NCBI GenBank assembly: GCA_963969595.1
Contig: OZ018412.1
Location: 3,536,501 to 3,600,500 of the forward strand
Reading direction: 5' to 3'
Source: Neckera pumila
Taxonomy: Eukaryota > Streptophyta > Bryopsida > Hypnales > Neckeraceae
Length of the DNA stretch: 64,000 bases
Positions 1 to 10,735 of this stretch are shown here, one piece after another (the first letter of the stretch is position 1; each line of letters starts with the position of its first letter). A model generated the notes under the pieces. It saw nothing but the letters and a program-made list of their open reading frames with translations, did no database searches and was not told the DNA's origin. The position numbers and the translations under genes are program-made.

Positions 1-356
1 GATAAACGTCTATGACCACTGATCTTTGAGTGGAAAATGGGGACGTCTACTGCCAGTTATATTGGTCTGTTACCTCCCAATTTGAAAAAGATTGCATAAG
101 AAATGATCATACATTGAGTGGGAAACATTCGATCTCCAAAAAAGATTGGCACTTGTACCCAAACTGATCGCTCTAGAGCCCGATAATGATCTACCAATGA
201 AAGCACGATCCTACATATGCTAAATGCTTAACGTGACAAATAACATCCTCTAGCTTATACCTCCACATGTGTATAAACAGCCCTTGATTACGGCTTTCAG
301 TAATCATCACACGAGTCACTGCAATCGAATGTGTTTAGATACTGAGATAGTACCGA

Positions 357-1400
357 TTATGCAGGCCCCTCTTTTGCTGGTTCGTTGAAGATTATTTCTC
401 CCAATTTCTTACGGTCCACTTCTCCATCTGATTGTAATATGCCTTCCTCGAATAGTGCTACCACCCTCTTCCACCCCCAAGTGTTCTTGTCCAATGCCAC
501 CTGGAGACAAGTATTCCGCAGTTCATCTTAAGTGGTTATCCTATTCCTGCATTTGGCTCTATTGTTGCCGAGGTTGTTTCCTTACTAAACAGCCAGGCTC
601 AGGCACACACAAGAAACAGTGAAACTGCAAATTCCCAATGAAAAGAAACTTCCAGTAGAATCTACATCCAGTGGAACGAAGGAACATCAATAAGCTGCCC
701 ACAGAAGGGAACACAAGTGAATTTCTCTAGAAAGAACTGCTTCCACTTTTATGACAACGAAGTTCTCTTGGTAGAGCAAGAACCAACAGGGGGTGTCAGA
801 AGTAGCCTGCAGAAGAAGAGGCCAAAACTCTAGGTAGGGATAGTATTTAGGAGGAATAGCCTTGTGCCCAATTCGGTAACAAATTTGGAAGTTGCAGAGG
901 AATCACGAGATCTGAATCAACCTAGTATTTAAAAAATTCTTGAGCCAATTGGTAAACAATGATGAGCAACCTTACGTGGAGCTATAAGAAAAATGGAGAG
1001 AATACTGGAGAGGATGGTGGAACAATCAAATGGCTAGAAGATAATGCAGGAGAACTGCTAGGGACCCAATAAAATATCCATGACCACAAAGTAAGTATTT
1101 CTGCACAGAAAAGGTTCCTCTAGAGGATGGTTTACAGGCCAGCTGAATTTCCAAGGCCAATCAAGGAGTGAGCCTACGACTCAGCAACTTGAAACCCTAA
1201 ACCCTAAAACCCTAAAACAGATGCACACAAAATCCTTTGCATTGCATGCTGGCGAATTTTTTGCATTTTAAGGCAAAAGAGATCCAGAATTAGAAGAGTG
1301 CTTACCCGGGCAACTTTGTCCGCATCAACGACTGGCAGTCCTTGACTCTCAAAATTGCTCTTGCCAGATGCAATCCACCAGTCAGGCCCACCAACCCCAT
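357..1400 (-). pseudogene. COAE: Dephospho-CoA kinase (CoaE) fragment, frameshifted
   Basis: Intact homologues phosphorylate dephospho-CoA in the last step of coenzyme A synthesis. Reading the minus strand, exon 1 (1400..1306) starts MGLVGLTGG and, after a one-base frame shift inside the P-loop, continues IASGKS then GLPVVDADKVAR. Exon 2 (500..357) continues VALDKNTWGWKRVVALFEEG and GEVDRKKLGEIIFNEPAK, then EGPA and a stop. The P-loop (GGIASGKS), PVVDAD and GEVDR..LG motifs are typical of CoaE. Damage is visible: one missing base in the P-loop codons, about four residues lost after the P-loop, and a stop where the family continues for more than 100 residues. The 805 bp intron keeps GT-AG ends and phase, so this is a decayed genomic duplicate rather than a retrocopy. 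A single-base sequencing error could explain the frameshift but not the early stop. Confidence 0.72.
1194..1217 (+). repeat. Short telomere-like CCCTAAA stretch
   Basis: Three imperfect copies of the plant telomere unit (CCCTAAA / CCCTAAAA) lie inside the intron of the kinase relic. Such interstitial telo-boxes are common in plants; nothing suggests a chromosome end. Confidence 0.5.
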
Positions 1401-2494
1401 CTCGTACACCACAAGCGCATAGGTAGTCTTTGCGATCTCCAAGAAATCACAACCCTAAATTTTTCTGCAACACTTAGAATTGGAAGTTTCGTACTGTTGT
1501 CCACGGATTCAAGTGGGCTGGATGTAACCTCATCAAACAATCCACAACCTCAAGCTTCTCTACTATTGTGAACTTTCGTTCTTGTGGAATGAAGATGGAT
1601 CCCAAGCGAAAATTACAAATGTCTTCTTGCCTTCGTCATAACTCATAAGCCATGCAATGCAATGCCATGCCATGCCCCGCTTGAACCTACAAGCACATCA
1701 TGCCACAAATTCTCATTAACAGCATCAAGGCTCCTAAAAACTGAAGTGCAACTATTGGGAAACATTCTCATAAACATACAGTGATGAAGACAGAGCACTT
1801 CAACTCTTCCTCAGCTTCTCAAAGGCGGGCCAGACAAATGAACCTACGGTTCCTACAATCTCTCCTGAAAGGTGGACCCTAAAGTGGATCCCAATGCCAA
1901 AACAAATTCGAGAATCCTGGACATCCTTGACATATAAGACACTTTGACATTGGTCCAGAAACAAAGAAGGCAGTAGAAAGAATGCTGCTTAGCATCGATG
2001 GACACAAACGAAAGTAATGTAACTCTTCTTGTTGCTGCTGCAGTTTGGAAGAGAGAATTAAGATGATACCTCATGTATGATGTCTAGCACTGAATTATGC
2101 AGTAAAAGTGAGAGGAGCAGTTGCTAAAAAGCATTTTCTAATTATAGTGATTAGTTGCAAGCTTTGCTTGCTATTTTATTCCTAGAGACAACTGCCCTTC
2201 ACTTACAACTTCATGCTGTCATACAGTCTGATAGTCAGTACAGAATCTACTATACAGTATTTTCCATTGATCTCCTTAATAGGGAAGCAAAGTGTGCAAG
2301 ATTGAGCAAGATACTTACAAAGAAGTTATAAGGCCGAGGAAGAGATTGTGCAAGCAGACGAGAATGGCGGAGAGGAGGAGCTGCTGTGGAGAAAGAAGCC
2401 TCAGTGGGGAGCGGGGAACGTGGGAGCGACCCAAAAAATTCCTTTGATACCCCGAAGGCTGTGTCCTTCGCTTTTGTTATGCTGCAATTGAGCC
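1401..2494. other. Intergenic, upstream of TPR gene
   Basis: I see no supported gene between the kinase relic and the TPR gene. The stretch presumably holds the promoter and 5' UTR of the downstream gene. Around 1653-1675 there is a short ATGCAATGC/ATGCCATGC-type simple repeat. Confidence 0.4.
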
Positions 2495-5400
2495 ATGGCG
2501 ACTCTTGCTTCTCTCACCTCCATCCCGACCTCCTCTCTCAGGCTGCGTTGGGCTGCTTGTAAAGCTTCTTGCAAAGCTGTGAAGGGGACGAGCACCAAGC
2601 AGCAGGTGGGCAATCCGCCTTCGCTTTCGACTGGAAGGAGGCGAGCTCTGGTGGTGGGCAGCGGGGTGGGCACTGCGGCTCTGTTTGTAGGCTCAGCAGC
2701 AGCTGTGGCCGTGGTGACTGCCGCTAGAGCGATGGCCACTGCCGGAGGAGGACGCCAAGCGGCCGTTCTGGCCACTCGCCAAGGCATGCAGCTCTTCACT
2801 CAGGTGCGGGAGGACATCATGGCCTTACATTCAATCTTTCTTTTTGTTCAATGGAAGGGTGGTTTTGTAGCATTCAATGGGGTATGAGCAATTGGTTGCG
2901 AGGGTAGACATGCTCTTGATTGCACAATTCTTGTTGTCTACTGAATGTACTCAATTACTGTACACCTACTGATTGCAAGAATGTTGGGTCTCGGAGGAAG
3001 AAAGTGGGTTTCTTCTTGTGGACTCTATCCATATAATCATCAATTGCAGAATCACAATAAAGTTTCTTATATGACAATCTTCTCTCTTGTAAGCACCGGT
3101 GCTATGTCACTACGTGCACGTATTCAATTAATCTTCATGTTCAATTGAAGCGTGTTTTTATAGTATTCAATGGGATATGAACAACACTTGGGTGATGCAA
3201 TTGGTTGCGAGGGTAGACATGCTATTGATCGCACAGTTCTTGTTCTCTACGCAAATACTGCACACCTACTGATTGCGAGGATTTTTGTTCTTTGAGGAAG
3301 ATTGTGGGCTTCTTCTTGTGGACTCTATTCGTAGAAACATCTATTGTAGAATCACAATAAACTTTCTTGTAGTTGACCAACTTTTCTCCTCTTGGAAAGG
3401 GAGAGTTACTATGCACGTTAAAAAGGAAGCACTTGTTCTTAATGAGTTCTTAAGTTTTTGGACGGTCATCACTAAATTAGCATACATTACAAGAGATACA
3501 GGATTGGTGAACCTTGTCCTCCCCTGGTTATGTGAACTTTGGTATGGAGTCTTGATTCGCGGTAGACTTAGAAAGGGAAAGATTCTTCTTGTTGAGCCAG
3601 TTTTTCTTGTGGAAAGGTTCACATTCAATCATCGATATTTCTAGAAAGTTTCAAATGAGAATTTGCAAAGCCACTTGAACTTGGGGTTTAGGCATTCTGC
3701 TATTGTTTTTCTCGATCAATATTTGGGCGCATGAGTGGGTAGTAACTTATGGTTTTTCTGAGAATTAATGAGAGGTGCGATGGCAACCACTACAGGGCGA
3801 TGTGAAGGGGTCTGTGGCAGAGTTCGACAAGGCGCTGGAGCTGGATCCTCGGCAAAGACCATGTGGGGTCACAAACTCTCATGCAGGGTAGATTCTATCA
3901 GGGTTTTACAATGCTGTGGTTTTTAGAACGAATCTGAATTGTGACTTAGACTGGACTTTGCAGCTCTTGCAATTCTTGTCGGTTTTCACTCTATTATTGT
4001 GCTCTGATTTGCGGTGTGCGTTACTGGGGTTGCAGATTTATGGCAACGGGGTCTTTCTCTTTACTATCTAAACAGGTACTACTGGAAATGACACTCTTTG
4101 TCTGGACATTATTTGGGCTGCATCGTTAGAAACGGTCATTCATCTTTTCTTTGTTGTTCTCTTATCTTTTTCATGTACAGTGTGCTTCTCTTAGAATGCC
4201 TCTATTCCTATAAAATGCACAAGGGACGGAACTCATTCCCGTGGCTCATTTCAGTTGTTTTGAGTGCTTTCCATTATTAGAATCTATTAAAAAAATAGTG
4301 GATCTTATCCCCATTTTGAGAGGATTCCACAGCAATAAATATGTGTTACTTGGATACCATAAAGATATGTTCTAAATTTGTTGAAGTTTGAATTTGTAAG
4401 GTTCATATGATGAACCTAGACTATGTTTGACCCATGAGCGTTGCATTGCAGATTTGAGGAAGGGGCTACGCAATTTCGAGATGATGTTGCAGTGAATCCT
4501 AACGATACAGAGGAGGCAAGCAAACACTTCACAGTTCACATCATTCTGAACGCTCATTGAGTTAGCGTTCAAGAGTTTTATCTTGCTATCAATGTTATTA
4601 CCAGTGTGATAAGTATCTAAGCCTTGTTTACACATTCTTACTGGTATTTGGGTGCAGTCAATCTGGTGCTTTCTCTGTGAAGCTCAGCTGCACGGGCCAG
4701 AAGATGCTCGGAAACGGTTTCTTGAGGTGAGCTTTGTCTATTAACCCCTGCAGGACGTACATGTCCCATTCATTGCTGTCTACCTTTCATATATGGTGCT
4801 TTGATGAGTGGTAAAATGTCATATTTATAACGACTGCTGTTTATAAACTGTTACCCACCTTCTAAATCCCAAGGTAAATGTTAGGTGTTCCTGTTTTCTA
4901 GAACATCCTTTGCTAGTGCTCCTTGCTATGTTTTAGAATAGCATAGAAGATGGATAATGTAAATTGAAAAGCAAATGACATGCTAATGGAGTTTGGATTG
5001 ATGTTTAAGAATGTGACATCAACTTTGAAAACGTTGTGGAAGTCACATATCGTAGCAAATCATCTAAGTTTTATCCAAACCTAATGGGCATTTTGGGGTT
5101 AATGGCCTATCCTTGTGGCAATGTTCACTGTACATGACCACGCTGCTTTGGTAAACATGAGAATGAGAATATTTTGCCAACATGGGATGTTCACTACCTG
5201 TGAGATTGAACTATGTGTAGGTGGGACGAGACAGTCGACCTGTAATGCGGGCCGCATACGAGTTATTCAGAGATGGGGGTGACACCAAAGAGGTAGGCAT
5301 CAATTTCTAGAACCGTTTTTCAAGATTTTTAATTGTATGAGAAGCATAACATTCTAGAGCAGTGTTGATCACAGACCCTTTTTCACTGTAGCTATACTGT

Positions 5401-6531
5401 AACTACACTTGCCAAAATTTGGCTGAGTTGCCAAATTGTTCTTATACTCAAGATGTGAGAGGATCTATGCCGAAAAAGGAACTTGTCGGAAAATTGGAGC
5501 ATCTAAGATAGCATGATTCTTTCAAGTGAGCCGGAGGTGTTTGCATTTCCTTTCAAGAATGTTATGAAGATTCTACTGTCCACTCTAGTTCTCTTACTTG
5601 CTGAAGGAATGTAATGCAGCTTTTGAATCTTGCAAGCGCTAATGCACACGATTTCTTCTATGCGTACCTGTATGTCGGTTTGTACCATGAAGCTAAGGTA
5701 TGCTGCTTTACGTTCTTCTCGTTTTTGGAGTATCTGATTTTAATGTTTTTAGCTCAACAGAGTGCAATATCGTTTCTTTTGCGATTTGAAGCACAAGGTA
5801 ACACTATCTATAACTCATAAAATATTTTATTCTTTCTTGTTCAGCATTACAAGTTGAAGCTCTATTGTGTATCGCAGAAAGAAACTCAGGCTGCCAAGGA
5901 CGCCATGATTGCCGCAGTTTCGAGCCCCTATGGGTCTAGGTAAGCCTTTGGTTTCCCTTTTGACATAGTGACTGTTTGCTCCAGATGCAATCAAATTCGG
6001 CCCCGCCACACCAACCTAGTACCAATTAGCTGACTGCCGGGGGTGTTAAGGCCCTAATTGGTAGTTAACTAGCCTACTATGAGCCTGCACTTGCAAGGTA
6101 GCTAGTGGGTAATTAGGCTCCCAAGTTAACTTGGTTGGAGTGGGTGGATTTAGCACTTCAGACCATTGGTCTAGGCACAAGTATTCAGTTGTCCGAAATT
6201 GGAGAATTAATTGGTGGAAATTGAATTGTATAATCGTTTGGCGAGAATTAGCACCAATTTGCAATCTGAGAGAACCTGGTCAATTTTAGCAATCAATAAC
6301 TAATTCCAGTTAGCTAAGTTGCTACTTGGTTGGAACGAGCGTGGCCTACCTACAAACCTGAATACTGGCAGTTTTTTTCATCTCTACGGCATGTTGTTTC
6401 TTGTGCACAATTAATACTCGCGTTTATTTTTGAGTGTTTGCAGGTCAGGTGACTACATGGCTACGTTAGCAAAAGTTCACTGTGCATGTCGAGGCTGGCC
6501 TGTACAGGAACCTCTAAACGCCATATTGTGA
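2495..6531 (+). CDS. Plastid-targeted TPR-like protein, 282 aa, nine exons
   Basis: Exons: 2495-2803, 3796-3862, 4036-4075, 4452-4515, 4658-4726, 5221-5292, 5620-5697, 5878-5939, 6444-6531; together 849 nt in one frame. The start lies in a good context (gccATGGC). Residues 1-50 are rich in Ser, Thr, Arg and Lys with few acids, like a chloroplast transit peptide, followed by a hydrophobic Ala/Val stretch (about 51-77). The mature part has TPR-like helices: GDVKGSVAEFDKALELDP, then LWQRGLSLYYLNRFEEGA, NPNDTEESIWCFLCEA, VMRAAYELFRDGGD, and near the C-terminus SSPYGSRSGDYMATLAKVHC. This order matches a conserved plant and algal TPR-like family whose biochemical role I do not know. The intron after exon 4 begins with GC instead of GT (AG|GCAAGC). 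Exons 2 and 3 join through a weak GT (CAT|GTGGGG) that is required to make the Tyr codon. Confidence 0.85.
2849..3400 (+). repeat. ~300 bp tandem duplication inside TPR intron 1
   Basis: Two diverged copies, starting near 2849 and 3142, share GCAATTGGTTGCGAGGGTAG, CACCTACTGATTGC, TTTCTTCTTGTGGACTCTAT and AGAATCACAATAAA in the same order. The second copy has a short extra segment near 3185. Both lie in the 992 bp first intron of the TPR gene and explain the spurious open frames there. Confidence 0.8.
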
Positions 6532-7641
6532 CGAAGCCTCGTAGGGATTTTCTGTATTTTCATTTTATAAATTCTTTCCAGTTAATCAGTTTTCCACGCT
6601 GCACATGTTGCAGAAGTTTGAAACGTCCAGCGGTGCCTTTATTTAGTTGTTCCGGTTATGAGATTAGTGCCTTTGTACAGTTTAAGAATGTAGGATTGAA
6701 ATCCTGTCTGATAGAAATGTGAACACGTGGAGAGAAACAGTGGTAGCATACCGCACATACAATTGTCTTATTGCTGACGGTTCATGTCCGTTGTCTACCT
6801 ACATGATTTAGGTCTTTTGTACACTTGAGGAAGACAATGAAGTGGAAGAATGTCGTTGGTCCATTCGAGCAAGGGACTGTCACACCAGAGACATGACAAG
6901 AAGATTTAAGATTCTGTTTCATACAGGCATATATTGGGCATTTTATGTGACTCATGAAATATGAGATGACAATGGGGAAGTATTCTTCTTCTAGCCACTA
7001 TTGCTTAGAAATCCATGAAATGAGGAAATTGAAGAATTTTTACTTATAATTCATGTCATGTGGATAAGGTTTGGCCCAATTTTGTTGCATGCCTTGGCCT
7101 TGATGTGTTGTCTTGTTGCCTTGATGTGTTGTAGCGTGATATCGCCCTCAGGCTTGAGACGAGTAAGAGCATTCTTGAACATACCAACCCTCGACACAAC
7201 TTTGAACATGAGTGTCAGTGCCTTTAGAGTGATTCTCTAGTCAACTCTGGTCATTTAAGAGTTAGGATTGTTAGGGTTGTTAGGATTATTAGGACTGGTG
7301 GGCATGCCAAGTTAACCAACTCGTTTTGTAACTTCCTACATGGATATTAGTGCCTCTATTGTGATCACACTTATTGCTTTTGTAACCAATACTGGTGATT
7401 TTACTACCCTGTTGATTGACGAATTCCACAACGGTGAATGAACAGGCAGGTGCTGAATTAGCTGTTCAATTCTAATCAAACTCTGGATCTCAGGCCAGCC
7501 GAAACCACTGGAGAGGACGTCATAACCGTCGTCTCTGGAATCCTCGCTCCTTGGAGGCAGAAACAGGGGCTTGGGCACATGCTAGGGTAGGAGTGATGTA
7601 AGGCTCTGGAATCATGCAAGAAGGGACCCTGACTTGGAGTC
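6532..7641. other. Intergenic between TPR gene and RSPH9
   Basis: No convincing gene is seen. The first part is presumably the 3' UTR of the TPR gene. A short run of degenerate GTTAGGATT repeats lies at 7258-7296. Confidence 0.4.
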
Positions 7642-9881
7642 ATGGACAATAATCTGACCCTGTTACTTGAGGCGCTTGCAGGGAATGGTTGCGTGTTGCC
7701 TTCGGAGCACAGAGCAGCCCTGGACATCTCCCTCAAAGTGAAGAAGCAGGACGCAGGCTTGCAGACACTAGCTCTGTGGGGCCGCATTTTCACCACCACT
7801 GGCAACGACTACATTCTTGCACAAGGGTGCGTGAGCGCCAAGCGTGTAAAGAGGAAGCTTACATTCGACACGAAGTACTACTTCACGTAAGTTAATCCCT
7901 TCAACACCGAGAGACTCAAGTTGGCGATTTTTAAGTATGTCATATGAGGACTTCCTTTTTTTCAATTTTATTTATTTCCGATCAACATATAGAATGTTTT
8001 TTACTGATTCTGGTGATACAAAATTTGACCTCATCTGAGTTATATTTTTCACAATATCATCGCTCGAATTATCCATTTTCAACTCATGAATCCTTGGTCC
8101 CTTGAGGAATTGAGAGGATAATCAAATGCTGTAGTTTGGGTTTCGAAGATATGTTTATTCTTCAATTTGCGATTGGGATACTGTCAATGGAGTATGATCC
8201 ATTCTTCGATTTGAAGTGCGCATGGAGTGAAATCTGTTGAAATTTATGCTCAAGTGTGCATAATTTATTCTGAAAAGCTTTATGTTTGTGACGATTGCAG
8301 CCAAGATGGTGTATTGTGGCTGGACCTGCAGCTACCAGAGAATGAGGACAGATACCATTTGTGCAAGAGCGCCAAAGGGCCATTCACAGGCGACCCTGCC
8401 AATGTGTTCCTTGTTGTTCCTGACCCAATCGAACCCTCTGAATATGACGAATGTGATGCTTCTGAGTCTCTAACTTCCCTTACCGCTTTCTTTGCGTGGT
8501 TCTCTTGTGCTCCTATTTGTCTGAAATCAAGGTTTGGGAAATCATCCAACGCAATTAGGTCAAAATGAAAACATGTAAAACTCACAACTGACTGATTCAT
8601 CTATGATGTTTGCCACCAGTTGTTGAACCGGCATTGGAGGGAGACAAGTCAGGATCGTCTGCAACGGACGAGAAGACAGGATCTGAGGACGAGGAGAGAC
8701 CGGAAACTACCGATACTGAAGGTGAGGATGGGGAGACTTCCGACGAGCCTCCTGGTGAACCAACAGAGGCCAAGGTGGGTACACACTTATGGTCACCCAA
8801 CTCATCAAGTTTTTTTTAACCCTAATGGTGCAGGATGAACATGAACCTTTTTTCCAACGTCATTTTCTAGGTCATCGAAGATGAAGAAGTTGCTGAAGGT
8901 GAGGGAGAAGGTGAAGAAGGTGAAGGTGAAGAGATTCCGGCCGGCATTGAGCTTCCTGAGGTAGATGACATTTCTCTACCTTTTTTGATTTTTTTTTCAA
9001 TGAGAATCAATATGATTATTAGATCTTCACTCACAAGACTGAGTTTATGTTATTTGGCTGCAGCTCGAAAGATTGGCAGGGTTGATGAAATGGATAGATG
9101 AAGAGTGTGGTGTGGTCCCATTGAACGCTTTCGTTCTGACACCAACCGACGATCTTATCAAAAACACTGCCTTCACAGGTCTAAATTTGTATCCTAGCTA
9201 CTTCCGTTCTGCGTGTTCTGCCAAACATTGCAATTTTCTTGTTTACCTCTCATATTCTGATGACGAGATCAATAGAGATGCAAAACTCGAACATGCTGAC
9301 TTCGAATGCTATTGTTGTTTGCGAATTGAAGGTCCAAAGTTTATTGATGAGCTGGATTCCTACTGTCATCTTTTCACGGGCTACATGACCGCACCGCTCT
9401 CCAAAGACCTACCAGGTAATTCGTCATTGTAATAAAGCCCCTTCAATAATGAAGGAATTTTTCCAATTGACAATAATAAAAATTTTGTTGGGTTTGTTGA
9501 GTCAAAAGGGTGTTTCAATTTCTCTTAGCATTCATTTTTGGACATTGCATAAAAAATCTAAGAATAATCAAATTTAAGTGCTAAACTTGACCTTAAGCTC
9601 AGCTCTCACAAGTAGATAGAGGCTGTACATTTTAGACAAGAATCTATAGGGTCGGTTTTAGAAACAAGCTACAATTAGGTGCAATTCAAAATTCTCACTC
9701 TTGTTTTGTGGTTCCAGGATCATGGAGTATCCACACTATTCCTTTGCAGAATGATGTTGTTGTGCGAAGCCTTGTCTGGCCTGGATACTTCTTATATTAC
9801 TCCGCTACAAACCATGACTACGGGTCAGTGTACTTTGGTTTTGGCGAGAAGAACACGGACATTGCTTTTGGAGTCCCATAA
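7642..9881 (+). CDS. RSPH9: Radial spoke head protein 9 homologue, 385 aa, six exons
   Basis: RSPH9 is part of the radial spoke head that regulates dynein in motile axonemes. Exons: 7642-7886, 8301-8452, 8620-8774, 8871-8960, 9064-9415, 9718-9881 (1158 nt, in frame). The N-terminus (two helices, ALWGRIFTTTGNDYILAQG) and C-terminus match the family: GSWSIHTIPLQNDVVVRSL, VWPGYFLYY, NHDYGSVYFGFGEKNTDIAF then stop. Between them, about residues 133-213 form a low-complexity acidic linker (many Glu, Gly, Asp), making it longer than the roughly 276-residue human protein. There is also an unusual Cys/Tyr-rich insert after AFTGL (residues about 255-300). The exon 2 donor (GAAT|GTGATG) is my least certain junction. 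In land plants the gene is expected only where sperm are flagellate, so expression should be antheridial. Confidence 0.88.
9601..9690 (+). repeat. Dispersed repeat, copy 1 (TACATTTTAG.CAAGAATCTA)
   Basis: The segment around TGTACATTTTAGACAAGAAT, followed by GGTCGGTTTTAGAAA and a purine-rich stretch with AGGTG, recurs near 10091-10140 and near 63122-63187. Here it lies within the last intron of RSPH9. Its class is unknown. Confidence 0.5.
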
Positions 9882-10409
9882 AACTATGAGGTGTGTATAC
9901 TCCTTCCATTGTGTCCAAATAAACAATTGAGCATGGTTCTTGTTATTAGAATACCTTAATTTTCATTAGGACTACGTTAGCAACTAAAAGAAGATTCCAA
10001 CTCTTCTTTGTATGTATTTTTGGAACACCTTGAATAAACTTCAAACTTTAAAGTATTATATAGGTGCACCCAAAATCAAACTCCTATTGAGACCATGTAC
10101 ATTTTAGGCAAGAATTTTTAGGGGTAGATTTTTGGAGAAGGGTAAAGCACATGCTGACTTGACAAAGCCAAACTAGCCTCGGTAAAAACAAGTAAAGCAT
10201 CCAATGTGCATACAACAATCCACAATGGTCTTACAGAATTGAATTAGCCTTTTGGGATTAGTATCTATGTATAAAATGTTTGGCCCGAGTAGCAAGATAT
10301 ATACAGAAGATATATACAATTTCCAGCCTATCAATCAAAGAATTACTAAACTCTCATAGGTTAGGTGCCAGTATCTAACACATTCTTTTAACAAACTTCT
10401 TGTGTCTGC

Positions 10410-10735
10410 CATTCTTTGTCTCCAATGCTCAAAAACTTGGTTTTCAGCCAGGTTGTTGAAAGCTCGAATTGGAAGACTTTGGAGGAAGCCACGTCTCCCA
10501 TTGTTCATCTCCAATGCTCAATGAATTGAATTTCAGCCAATTTGTTCAAATGTGATGATTGGAACCCTGTAAAGAAGTCATGTATCCCATTCTTCATCTC
10601 CACTGCTCAATTGGAAATACATCCATTTTGTTGCAAGCTCTAGTGCATTCTCCATACGTCTTCGTCTCCAATGAATATGATTACAGTCAATTTGCTGAAA
10701 GCGCTAGCTGAGATCAAAGAGGCAAATGATCCACA
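10410..10735 (+). repeat. 89-bp tandem repeat, three to four diverged copies
   Basis: Copies begin at 10410, 10499 and 10588 with an exact 89 bp period, each opening with CATT.TT..TCTCCA.TGCTC and containing a CAG(C/T)CA..TTGTT(G/C) core. A fourth decayed copy starts near 10660 and runs into the last codons of the GRAS gene. The array therefore occupies the 3' flank, and probably the 3' UTR, of that gene. Confidence 0.8.

Noticed and set aside
1194..1217. Telomere or chromosome end
   Set aside because: Only three imperfect CCCTAAA units, flanked on both sides by ordinary sequence.
2401..2799. 132-codon minus-strand frame
   Set aside because: Antisense to TPR exon 1; its Ala/Thr-rich composition is the complement of the transit peptide.
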